11,393 bases of DNA, taken from assembly GCA_013816685.1 (NCBI GenBank), contig JACDDX010000028.1, forward strand, positions 1-11,393. Direction: 5' to 3'. The stretch comes from Gemmatimonadales bacterium (GTDB taxonomy: Bacteria; Gemmatimonadota; Gemmatimonadetes; Gemmatimonadales; GWC2-71-9). Every line of letters begins with the position of its first letter. Within the stretch, counting starts at the first letter, position 1. Below are positions 1 through 5,977 of this stretch, in pieces. Position numbers and translations under genes: made by a program. The notes under the pieces were generated by a model. The model was given only the letters and a program-made list of their open reading frames with translations. It was not told the DNA's origin and did not search any database.

Positions 1-246
1 CTCTTTCCCTTGGCGACACTGATAGGTTTCGCGGGTATGATCGCCGACTCCATGCTGGGTGCGTCGCTGCAGGGGCGCTTTCATTGTCCGCGCTGCGACC
101 GGTCGAGCGAGTGGCGGCGGCATCGCTGTGGCACGGCGACGATCCACCGTGGAGGGTTGGCATGGCTGGACAACGATCGGGTGAACCTCTCGGCCACGGC
201 GTTGGCCGCGGGGCTCTCGCTGGCGGCATGGCGACGCGCCAGCTAG
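1..246 (+). CDS. DUF92 / VTE6-like integral membrane protein, C-terminal fragment
   Basis: The reading frame is open from the left edge to the TAG stop, so this is the last ~81 residues of a longer gene. Seen: a Gly/Ala-rich stretch, then DSMLGASLQGRFHCPRC, a HRCG, and GG-x-AWLDNDRVN-x-SAT near the end. The DS-x-LGA-x-LQ signature and the ND-x-VN motif before a last hydrophobic segment are what I associate with DUF92 (TIGR00297). The plant members VTE6 (phytyl-phosphate kinase) and relatives act in phytol salvage; the bacterial members are mostly uncharacterised. The Cys-x2-Cys and later Cys could bind metal, but that is inference. The gene runs into the FAD oxidoreductase with a likely ~19-base overlap, suggesting co-transcription. 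An internal TTG at 10 is not a plausible start, because the coding frame continues upstream of it. Confidence 0.82.
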   Translation, partial: LFPLATLIGFAGMIADSMLGASLQGRFHCPRCDRSSEWRRHRCGTATIHRGGLAWLDNDRVNLSATALAAGLSLAAWRRAS

Positions 247-1505
247 CCCGGCCGAGTCACCTTCATCCGCCGTCCTCCAGCCGGTCCGCTGACTGTTACG
301 TCGCCGATGTGCTCGTCGTCGGCGCCGGTCCCGCCGGCAGCGCCACCGCGACGCTGCTGGCGCGGGCCGGTTATCGCGCGATCGCCGTCGATCGCGCCGC
401 TTTTCCGCGCGACAAGGCCTGCTCCGAATACATGGGGCCCGAAGCGGTGCGGCTGCTTGATCGGCTCGGCGTGGTCGAGTCGCTGGAGGCTGCCGGCGCC
501 TTTCCGCTTCGCGGCACCGCGGTCACCGCGCCGAGGGGCGCCCGGCTCCATGGACTCTTCGCCGCCGCCGGACACGCGCCGTTCCGGCCCACCGGGCTGT
601 CGGTCGCGCGCCGGATCCTCGACCACACGCTCCTCGACGTGGCGCGCGCGGCCGGCGCCACCGTGCTCGAGCGCACCCGGGTCGACGAGCTGCTCTACGA
701 GGGCGGGGCCGTGATGGGTGCTGTCGTCCGCGACGTGTCGGGCCGCCGCGGCACCATCCGGTCACGACTCACGGTGGGGGCCGACGGGCTCCGCTCCATC
801 GTGGCGCGCCGGCTGGGCGGCCGTCGCTACGGCTACCCCCGCCGCGTCGCATTCGTCGCGCACGTGGACGGCATTCCCGGCATGGGCGACTCGGCCGAGA
901 TGCACGTGGGTCCCGCCGGCTATGTCGGCCTCAATCCCATTGGTGGCGGCCGCGTCAACGTCGCGCTCGTGGTGCCGGCGGAGCGGGCCCGTGCTGCCAG
1001 TGGCCGTGCCGATGCCTTCTTCTTCGAGACGCTCGGCGAGCTGCCCGGCCTGGGCCAGCGCGTGGCGGCCGGGCGACTGGCGCGCCGGGTGCTCGCTACC
1101 GGGCCCTTCGCCGTCCGCTCGCGCCGGATCACCGACAATGGGGCCGCGCTGGTCGGTGACGCCGCCGATTTCTTCGATCCCTTCACCGGCGAGGGGATCT
1201 ACAGCGCCCTCCGTGGGGCCGATCTGCTCGCCGCCTGTGCCTCCGTGGCGCTCGAGACGCCGGGCCCGGTGACGCACGCGGCGCTCGCGCCCTATCGGCG
1301 GGCCCGGCGCCACGCCTTCCTCGGCAAGTGGGCGGTCGAGCGCCTGATCGGCTGGTCCATGGCGTCACCCCGGCTCTTCGACCGGGCAGTCGCCCGTCTC
1401 GGCCGCCGAGGGACGATGGCCCACACCCTCATCGGCGTCACCGGTGATTTCGTCCCCGCCAGCGCCGTGCTGAATCCCGCCTTCCTCGCCCGAATGGTGC
1501 TGTGA
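228..1505 (+). CDS. FAD-dependent oxidoreductase, geranylgeranyl reductase-like family
   Basis: A 425-residue flavoprotein of the PHBH/geranylgeranyl-reductase fold. Seen, numbered from the ATG at 228: Rossmann motif VVGAGPAGS (residues ~31-38), DKACSE (~62-67) where this family carries its cysteine motif, GADGLRS in the middle (the DG motif contacting NAD(P)H/FAD), and ALVGDAADFFDPFTGEGI near the C-terminus (the GD motif binding the FAD ribityl chain). Members reduce prenyl double bonds or hydroxylate aromatic rings, and sequence alone does not decide which. The frame is open back to 84, but that would overlap the DUF92 gene by over 160 bases. The ATG at 228 overlaps it by 19 bases and leaves a Ser/Pro-rich leader before the first beta strand; no good ribosome binding site is visible. 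The stop overlaps the flavin reductase start as GTGA. The tailoring neighbours suggest redox modification of a polyketide or prenyl-like lipid. The SrsC flavoprotein of Streptomyces alkylresorcinol pathways is a comparable enzyme next to a methyltransferase. Confidence 0.88.
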   Translation: MATRQLARPSHLHPPSSSRSADCYVADVLVVGAGPAGSATATLLARAGYRAIAVDRAAFPRDKACSEYMGPEAVRLLDRLGVVESLEAAGAFPLRGTAVTAPRGARLHGLFAAAGHAPFRPTGLSVARRILDHTLLDVARAAGATVLERTRVDELLYEGGAVMGAVVRDVSGRRGTIRSRLTVGADGLRSIVARRLGGRRYGYPRRVAFVAHVDGIPGMGDSAEMHVGPAGYVGLNPIGGGRVNVALVVPAERARAASGRADAFFFETLGELPGLGQRVAAGRLARRVLATGPFAVRSRRITDNGAALVGDAADFFDPFTGEGIYSALRGADLLAACASVALETPGPVTHAALAPYRRARRHAFLGKWAVERLIGWSMASPRLFDRAVARLGRRGTMAHTLIGVTGDFVPASAVLNPAFLARMVL

Positions 1506-1984
1506 CGACCACCGAGGTCGGAGCCGCGCAGTTCCGTCAGCTGCTCGGCCGCTTCGCGACCGGCGTCACGATTCTCACCGTGCGCGCGCCCGACGGGCAG
1601 CCGGTCGGCATGACGGCGAACAGCCTCGCCTCGGTCTCGCTGCATCCCCCGCTCCTGTCGGTCTGCGTGGACCGGCAGGCGGAGATGCACGATCTCATTA
1701 TCGCCGCACCGGAATTCGTGGTGAACGTGCTCTCGCAGAATCAGGAGGCGCTGTCGCGCCGGTTCGGCGCGCCCCGCCAGGATCGCTTCGACGGCGTCGG
1801 CTACACCCAGAATCCGGACGGACTGATCCTGCTCGAAGGCGCGATCGCCCACATCGAATGTCACCGTTATGCCGAATACTCCGGCGGCGACCATACGATC
1901 GTGGTCGGCCGAGTGGTGGGTGGCACCACCGGCAAAGGCGAGCCGTTGCTCTACTATCGGGGCGGTTACGCGTCGCTCGGATGA
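1502..1984 (+). CDS. Flavin reductase-like FMN-binding protein (HpaC/RutF type)
   Basis: A 160-residue split-barrel flavin protein, full length for the flavin reductase-like (DIM6/NTAB) family. Seen: FATGVTILT near residue 20, GMTANSLASVSLHPPLLSVCVD (residues ~36-57, the FMN phosphate-binding region), FVVNVLS, RFGAP, and the C-terminal GDHTIVVGRVV and PLLYYRGGY. Family members use NAD(P)H to make free reduced FMN or FAD for a partner monooxygenase, or use the bound flavin directly. The GTG start at 1502 shares GTGA with the upstream stop, so the two genes are translationally coupled. That makes the FAD oxidoreductase its most obvious partner, although enzymes of that fold normally reduce their own flavin. 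The next gene follows after 21 bases. Family assignment is secure; the physiological electron acceptor is inferred. Confidence 0.92.
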   Translation: MTTTEVGAAQFRQLLGRFATGVTILTVRAPDGQPVGMTANSLASVSLHPPLLSVCVDRQAEMHDLIIAAPEFVVNVLSQNQEALSRRFGAPRQDRFDGVGYTQNPDGLILLEGAIAHIECHRYAEYSGGDHTIVVGRVVGGTTGKGEPLLYYRGGYASLG

Positions 1985-2005
1985 TCCGGTGACGCGGACG
2001 AGCCG

Positions 2006-2707
2006 GTGACGTCGCTCTCCCGCAGTCCCATCGGCGAGGAACTGCTCGACGATCCCGCCGCCGATCCGGCCGCGGTGGCCAGCTCGCTTCGTCACATCGC
2101 ACGCGCCAATCGCTGGTTCGGCGGCGCGGCGGCGGTGCGTTTCGGCCTCGCCCAGACACTGGGCGATATGCCGCGCGGGACCACGCTCACTCTGCTCGAC
2201 GTCGGCACCGGGCTCGGCGACCTGCCCCGCGCGGCAGTACGATGGGGTGCGCGCCACGGGCTTCGCATCCGGCCGATCGGCCTCGAGCGTAGTCGTGTCG
2301 CCGCCCGGCTCGCGCACGACGCCGGTGTCGCCATGATCGTGGGCTGCGCCGGAGCACCCCCGTTCCAGGACAAGTCGGTCGATATCCTGCTCGTGAGCCA
2401 GGTGGCACACCACCTCGCGCCCGCCTCGACCGTCGAGCTGCTCCGCGCTGCCGACCGCATCGCGCGGCGGGTGGTGATCGTCTCCGACCTCCGGCGCAGC
2501 CGGGTTGCGCAACTGGCCTTCCGCGTCGGGGCCGCCGCGCTCCGGTTCGATGCGGTCACGATCGCCGACGGTCTGACCTCGATCCAGCGCGGCTACCGCG
2601 AGGCTGAGCTCCGAACCCTCTGCGAGCGTGCCGGCGTGCGTGCCGACATCCATCGCCGGCCGGTGAGCCGCCTGATCGTCAGCTGGCGTCCCGGAGCCCG
2701 CCGGTGA
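2006..2707 (+). CDS. Class I SAM-dependent methyltransferase
   Basis: A 233-residue Rossmann-fold methyltransferase. Seen: an N-terminal EELLDDP...RHIARANRWFGG segment (residues ~11-40), typical of methyltransferases found beside polyketide synthases and FAD oxidoreductases; SAM-binding motif I LLDVGTGLGDLP (~63-74); the acidic residue after beta 2 in GLERS (~92-96); PFQDKSVDILLVSQVAHHL (~119-137) for the motif IV region; and VVIVSDLRRS after it. The GTG at 2006 is chosen because the in-frame codons before it give no better start; upstream ATG/GTG triplets at 1981 and 1989 run quickly into stops. Likely a small-molecule O- or C-methyltransferase acting on the product of this operon, comparable in role to SrsB of alkylresorcinol clusters; the substrate cannot be read from sequence. 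The stop overlaps the next start as TGATG. Confidence 0.9.
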   Translation: MTSLSRSPIGEELLDDPAADPAAVASSLRHIARANRWFGGAAAVRFGLAQTLGDMPRGTTLTLLDVGTGLGDLPRAAVRWGARHGLRIRPIGLERSRVAARLAHDAGVAMIVGCAGAPPFQDKSVDILLVSQVAHHLAPASTVELLRAADRIARRVVIVSDLRRSRVAQLAFRVGAAALRFDAVTIADGLTSIQRGYREAELRTLCERAGVRADIHRRPVSRLIVSWRPGARR

Positions 2708-3195
2708 TGCGCACGGTGGACCGGCTCCTCGTGCAGGCGCCCGCCGCCGCCGTGTTCGAGGCGGCATCGGACGTCGAGCGCTGGCCGGCGCTGCTGAGCC
2801 ATTATCGCCGGGTCAGGATGCTCGAGCGTCGTCCCGGCGGTGGACTGGTGGAGATGGCGGCGTGGCGTCCGTTCGGCCCGCTCCGCTATCCCACATGGTG
2901 GGTGTCCGAGATGCGGATCGAGCCGGATACCCGATCGGTGTACTACCGCCACGTGCGGGGTATCACGACGGGAATGGACGTCGTGTGGCGGATGGAACCG
3001 TCCGGGCCCGGCACCGATGTATCGATCGTGCACGAGTGGGATGGGCCCCCGTGGCCGGTGATCCGCCGAGCGGCGTCGGAGTGGATCATCGGCCCGGTGT
3101 TCGTGCATGGGATCGCGTCGCGCACGCTGGCCGGGATCGCCCGGCACGTCGAAGCCCGGCAGCGCGGCACCGGACCGGTGGACCCACGGGCGTGA
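2707..3195 (+). CDS. SRPBCC (START-like) protein, polyketide aromatase/cyclase-like
   Basis: A 162-residue protein with the helix-grip layout of the SRPBCC superfamily: an N-terminal strand, then APAAAVFEAASDVERWPALLSHYRRV (split here: the DVERWP turn and the following HYRRV are typical of 'polyketide cyclase/dehydrase' members), beta strands rich in Trp/Tyr (PTWWVSEM, VYYRHVRG, MDVVWRME), and a long C-terminal helix ending in a basic, Gly/Pro tail. Such proteins bind hydrophobic ligands in a deep cavity; in type II polyketide pathways (TcmN, WhiE ORFVI) they guide ring closure and aromatisation. Here that role is inferred from the adjacent ketosynthase; a lipid-binding role is also possible. 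The ATG at 2707 overlaps the methyltransferase stop by one base (TGATG); a GTG three bases earlier is an equal alternative start and would add one residue. The stop lies in a GTGA with a possible ketosynthase start. Confidence 0.87.
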   Translation: MRTVDRLLVQAPAAAVFEAASDVERWPALLSHYRRVRMLERRPGGGLVEMAAWRPFGPLRYPTWWVSEMRIEPDTRSVYYRHVRGITTGMDVVWRMEPSGPGTDVSIVHEWDGPPWPVIRRAASEWIIGPVFVHGIASRTLAGIARHVEARQRGTGPVDPRA

Positions 3196-3202
3196 CCGAA
3201 TC

Positions 3203-3208
3203 GAGGGA
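3203..3208 (+). promoter_or_regulatory. Ribosome binding site deciding the ketosynthase start
   Basis: GAGGGA lies six to seven bases before the ATG at 3213, a good Shine-Dalgarno match at good spacing. It favours that ATG over the in-frame GTG at 3192, which instead forms a GTGA overlap with the preceding stop. Confidence 0.55.
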
Positions 3209-3212
3209 AGCG

Positions 3213-4463
3213 ATGCAGGCAGACCGGCGGGTGGTGATCACCGGAATCGGCGCGATCACACCGATCGGCCTCGGCGTCGACGGGTTGTGGGACGGGCTCC
3301 GCCGACGGCAATCGGCGGTCCGCTGCATCAGCCGCTTCGATCCGTCGCTCTTCAAGTCGCGCATCGCCGCCGAAGTGAACGACTTCTACCCCTCGGACCA
3401 CTTCGAGGAACGTCGTACGAAGCGCCTGGACCGCTTCAGCCAGTTCGGCATCGCCGCTACCCGCATGGCGTTGACCGATGCCGAGCTCGACCTCTCCGGT
3501 GAAGACCGGGATCGCGTCGGCATCATGCTCGGCACGGCGCTGGGCGGCGTGGCGAGGGCGGAGGCGGAGCACAACAATTTCGTCATGCACGGCGTGCGCG
3601 CGGTGGATCCCTCGCTCGCGCTCCAGGTCTTTGCCGGCGCCGGGAGCTGCAACATCGCCATCGAGTTCGGACTCTGCGGCCCCAACTCGACCAACGGGAT
3701 GAGCTGCGCGTCGGGTGCCATCGCCATCGGCGACGGGTTCCGCGCGATCCGCCGCGGTGACGCCGATATCATGATCGCCGGTGGGTCGGAAGCGCCGCTC
3801 GCTCCCCTTTGCTTCGGCTCGTTCTCCATCATCCGCGCCATGTCGACCCGCAACGACGACCCCGCGCGCGCGAGCCGTCCCTTCGACAAGGGGCGCGACG
3901 GATTCGTGATGGCCGAAGGGGCGGCAATTCTGGTGCTTGAGGAACGGAGCCATGCGCTGGCGCGCGGCGCGAAAATCTACACCGAGATCTGCGGTTACGG
4001 GATCACGAATGATGCGCATCATATGACTGCCCCGCGGCCCGACGGCCTTCAGGCCGCGCGCGCCATGCGCGCGGCGCTCACGGAAGCCCGCATCGAACCC
4101 GCCGAGGTGGGATACATCAACGCCCACGGCTCCTCGACGCCGCTCAACGACCCCACCGAGACCGGCTCGATCAAGCAGGTCTTCGGTGAGCATGCCCGCC
4201 AGCTCACGCTCAGCGGGACCAAGGGATATTATGGCCACGCCCTGGGCGCCAGCGGCGCCATCGAGGCCGCGATCTGCGCCCTCGCGAGCGCGCGAGGCTG
4301 GTTGCCGCCGACGGTCAACCTCGAAACGCCCGACCCGGCCTGCGACCTCGACTACCTGACCGGCGATGGCGCTGACCTCGCGCCCGAGTATCTCCTCAGC
4401 AATTCGTTCGGCTTCGGCGGCATCAACGCCGCCCTGCTCTTCCACCGGGACCATTTCGAATGA
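3213..4463 (+). CDS. Beta-ketoacyl-ACP synthase, FabF/KAS II type (stand-alone ketosynthase)
   Basis: A 416-residue condensing enzyme, close to the length of FabF. Seen: RRVVITGIGAITPIG at the N-terminus, the nucleophile in MSCASGA (Cys165), NAHGSSTPLND (His305), GTKGYYGHALGASG (Lys337, His342) and the C-terminal SNSFGFGGIN. All four catalytic positions sit two residues beyond E. coli FabF C163/H303/K335/H340, so the enzyme should be an active decarboxylating ketosynthase, not a chain-length factor (which lacks the Cys). It would extend an ACP-bound acyl chain with malonyl-ACP in the cytoplasm. The usual fab neighbours (acpP, fabG, rnc) are absent and cyclase and methyltransferase genes flank it, so a role in secondary or specialised lipid metabolism is inferred. 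Start: ATG 3213 with a Shine-Dalgarno; GTG 3192 would add seven residues. The stop overlaps the channel start as ATGA. Confidence 0.94.
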   Translation: MQADRRVVITGIGAITPIGLGVDGLWDGLRRRQSAVRCISRFDPSLFKSRIAAEVNDFYPSDHFEERRTKRLDRFSQFGIAATRMALTDAELDLSGEDRDRVGIMLGTALGGVARAEAEHNNFVMHGVRAVDPSLALQVFAGAGSCNIAIEFGLCGPNSTNGMSCASGAIAIGDGFRAIRRGDADIMIAGGSEAPLAPLCFGSFSIIRAMSTRNDDPARASRPFDKGRDGFVMAEGAAILVLEERSHALARGAKIYTEICGYGITNDAHHMTAPRPDGLQAARAMRAALTEARIEPAEVGYINAHGSSTPLNDPTETGSIKQVFGEHARQLTLSGTKGYYGHALGASGAIEAAICALASARGWLPPTVNLETPDPACDLDYLTGDGADLAPEYLLSNSFGFGGINAALLFHRDHFE

Positions 4464-5152
4464 CTCTGCTCGCGCGCCGGCTGGTCGCCGAGGCGGTCGG
4501 CACCTTCGCCCTGGTATTCATCGGCGCGGCGGTGGTGGTGGTGAACGGGGGCTTCCCCGCCAGCAGTATCGGCCTGCCCGGCGTCGCGCTCGCGACCGCG
4601 ACCGTGTACGCGGTGATGGTGAGCGCGACGATGAGCATCTCCGGCGGCCATCTCAATCCCGCCGTGACCATCGCCATGCTGGTCGCTCGGCGGGTCGAGC
4701 CGCTGGCGGCGATTGGCTACATCGTCGCGCAGGTTGCCGCCGGCGTGCTCGCCGCCGCGCTGGTCCAGGCGCTGCTCCCGGCTGGCATGGTGCGGGAAGC
4801 GCTCGCCGGGGCCCCCGTCATCGCCGATGCGCTCAGCCTCAATCAGGCGATCGCCATCGAAGCGGTGCTCACCTTCTTCCTCGTGTCCGCAGTGTTCGGG
4901 ACGGCGGTCTCTGACGAGGCGCCGCGCATCGGCGGCTTCGGCATCGGGCTGGTGCTGCTGTTCGACATTCTGGTCGGCGGACCGCTCACCGGAGGCATCG
5001 TGAATCCGGCGCGCGCCTTCGGTCCCGCGCTGATTGGCGGGCAGTGGGTGGGGCACATCGTCTGGTGGGTGGGTCCGATCGCGGGCGCGATCCTGGCGGC
5101 GCTCCTGTGGGAATACGTGCTATTGCCCCGACGGATTCGCGCTCCGCACTGA
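4460..5152 (+). CDS. MIP-family channel (aquaporin/aquaglyceroporin-like)
   Basis: A 230-residue inner-membrane channel with six hydrophobic segments and both half-helix motifs: SGGHLNPAVT (NPA at 66-68) and GGIVNPARAFGPAL (NPAR at 182-185). The N-terminal AEAVGTFALVF is typical of the family. Hand alignment with E. coli AqpZ places the aromatic/arginine filter at Thr46, Ile170, Gly179 and Arg185, where AqpZ has Phe43, His174, Thr183 and Arg189. The filter therefore looks wider and less polar than in a strict water channel, and resembles the His/Ile/Gly/Arg type of some plant TIPs that also pass small neutral solutes. Substrate is inference. The ATGA overlap with the ketosynthase makes it the last gene of the biosynthetic operon. 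Its stop codon is two bases from the stop of the convergent ccmD. Confidence 0.94.
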   Translation: MTLLARRLVAEAVGTFALVFIGAAVVVVNGGFPASSIGLPGVALATATVYAVMVSATMSISGGHLNPAVTIAMLVARRVEPLAAIGYIVAQVAAGVLAAALVQALLPAGMVREALAGAPVIADALSLNQAIAIEAVLTFFLVSAVFGTAVSDEAPRIGGFGIGLVLLFDILVGGPLTGGIVNPARAFGPALIGGQWVGHIVWWVGPIAGAILAALLWEYVLLPRRIRAPH

Positions 5153-5158
5153 CGTCAG
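5149..5158. repeat. Perfect 10-base palindrome containing both convergent stop codons
   Basis: CTGACGTCAG is a perfect palindrome. Its left half supplies the TGA of the aquaporin gene and its right half, read on the other strand, the TGA of ccmD. It is too short, and lacks a T-tract, to act as an ordinary terminator. A T-G-A-x2-T-C-A arrangement arises automatically when two TGA stops face each other, so the symmetry may be coincidental. Confidence 0.6.
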
Positions 5159-5277
5159 GTCACCCACACCCTCCGCGCCCGCAGCACCAGCCGCAGGAAG
5201 TAGCCCACCAGGATGACCGCAGCGACCACATACGCCGCCACCATATATCCGCCGTTGCTCGGCGGCTCAGCCTGCAT
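5155..5277 (-). CDS. ccmD: CcmD, small heme exporter subunit D
   Basis: A 40-residue protein (translated by hand from the minus strand) with a short polar N-terminus, one membrane segment and a basic C-terminus: it reads GGYMVAAYVVAAVILVGYF, then RLVLRARRVW. The aromatic-AY entry to the helix followed by an Arg-rich cytoplasmic tail is the standard CcmD pattern. CcmD is a membrane peptide that stabilises the CcmABC complex and is needed for release of heme-loaded CcmE. The ATG at 5277 has a good ribosome binding site (AGAGGG, five bases upstream), and the gene overlaps the end of ccmC by 11 bases, as expected for the ccmABCD order. The call rests on pattern plus position, since the family is too short and variable for sequence alone. 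Confidence 0.8.
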   Translation of the reverse strand: MQAEPPSNGGYMVAAYVVAAVILVGYFLRLVLRARRVWVT

Positions 5278-5977
5278 CCCCGCCCTCTCGTGCCTCGTCG
5301 GCCAGTGAGAGGCCGTAGCGCGCCATGACGAATCCGACGTACATCACCGTGAAGACAGCGAACGAGATCAGCAGCGTCCGGAGCATGGCCGGGGGCAGCG
5401 ACGGTGCGCTCGGCTTGAGCACGATCGGCTGCGGGTGAAGGGTGCGGAAGAGATAGACGCTGAGGTGGATGAACGGGACCAGGAGCAGACCGAGGATCCC
5501 GACCACCGCACTGAACCGCGCCCGCTCCGCGGGGTCGTGCACCGACGCCCGGAGCGCGAGATAGCCGACGAACAGGAAAAACAGGAACAGCGTGAGCGTG
5601 AGCCGCGCGTCCCACGTCCACCAGGTCCCCCAGATCGGCTTCGCCCAGATCGGTCCCGTCGTCAGCATCACCGCGCTGAACGCCACCCCGACCTCGGCCG
5701 ACGCCGCGGCGAAGCGGTCGAGCCGCGGATCGGCGAGCCAGAGATAGAGCGCGCTGGTGATTCCGACCAGCGAGAAGGCGAGCAGCGCGCTCCATGCGGC
5801 CGGCACGTGCAGGTAGAAGATCTTCTGTGCCAGCCCCTGCCGGGCCTCGATCGGCGTATAGCCCAGCGCGAGGACGTAGACGCCCGCCAGCGCGAGCAGC
5901 GCGAGCCCGCTCAGGATCAGGCCGCGGCGCACGACCCGGCTGGCGGTGGAATCGGCCGGCGGTAGGGGAGTGGTCAT
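5267..5977 (-). CDS. ccmC: CcmC, heme-handling protein of system I cytochrome c maturation
   Basis: A 236-residue protein with about six membrane segments. Seen: the tryptophan-rich WWD motif GTWWTWDARLT (residues ~117-127) that holds heme on the periplasmic face, flanked by two likely axial histidines, His57 in FYLHVPAAW and His181 in FRTLHPQP. Their separation of 124 residues equals that of E. coli CcmC His60/His184. CcmC takes heme and attaches it covalently to the chaperone CcmE, with CcmA and CcmB releasing holo-CcmE at the cost of ATP. The ATG overlaps the ccmB stop as ATGA, and the 3' end overlaps ccmD. The WWD domain is shared with CcmF and CcsA, but the length and neighbours favour CcmC; some pipelines label such proteins CcsA-like. 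Confidence 0.94.
   Translation of the reverse strand: MTTPLPPADSTASRVVRRGLILSGLALLALAGVYVLALGYTPIEARQGLAQKIFYLHVPAAWSALLAFSLVGITSALYLWLADPRLDRFAAASAEVGVAFSAVMLTTGPIWAKPIWGTWWTWDARLTLTLFLFFLFVGYLALRASVHDPAERARFSAVVGILGLLLVPFIHLSVYLFRTLHPQPIVLKPSAPSLPPAMLRTLLISFAVFTVMYVGFVMARYGLSLADEAREGGDAG

Noticed and set aside
84..227. Upstream extension of the FAD oxidoreductase to the first possible start
   Set aside because: It would overlap the DUF92 coding region by more than 160 bases and adds residues without similarity to the family.
228..1505. Flavin-dependent halogenase, suggested by the neighbouring flavin reductase
   Set aside because: The WxWxIP motif of halogenases is absent; the motifs fit the geranylgeranyl reductase/PHBH group.
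1292..4454. Long minus-strand open frames (about 490-500 codons) opposite the flavin reductase/methyltransferase and ketosynthase genes
   Set aside because: They are antisense shadows of GC-rich genes, with His/Arg/Gly/Glu-rich composition and no family motifs, while the opposite strand encodes clear enzymes.
1..5152. Classical type III or type II polyketide cluster
   Set aside because: No chalcone synthase-like gene, chain-length factor or ACP is present in the window, so the class cannot be assigned from what is visible.
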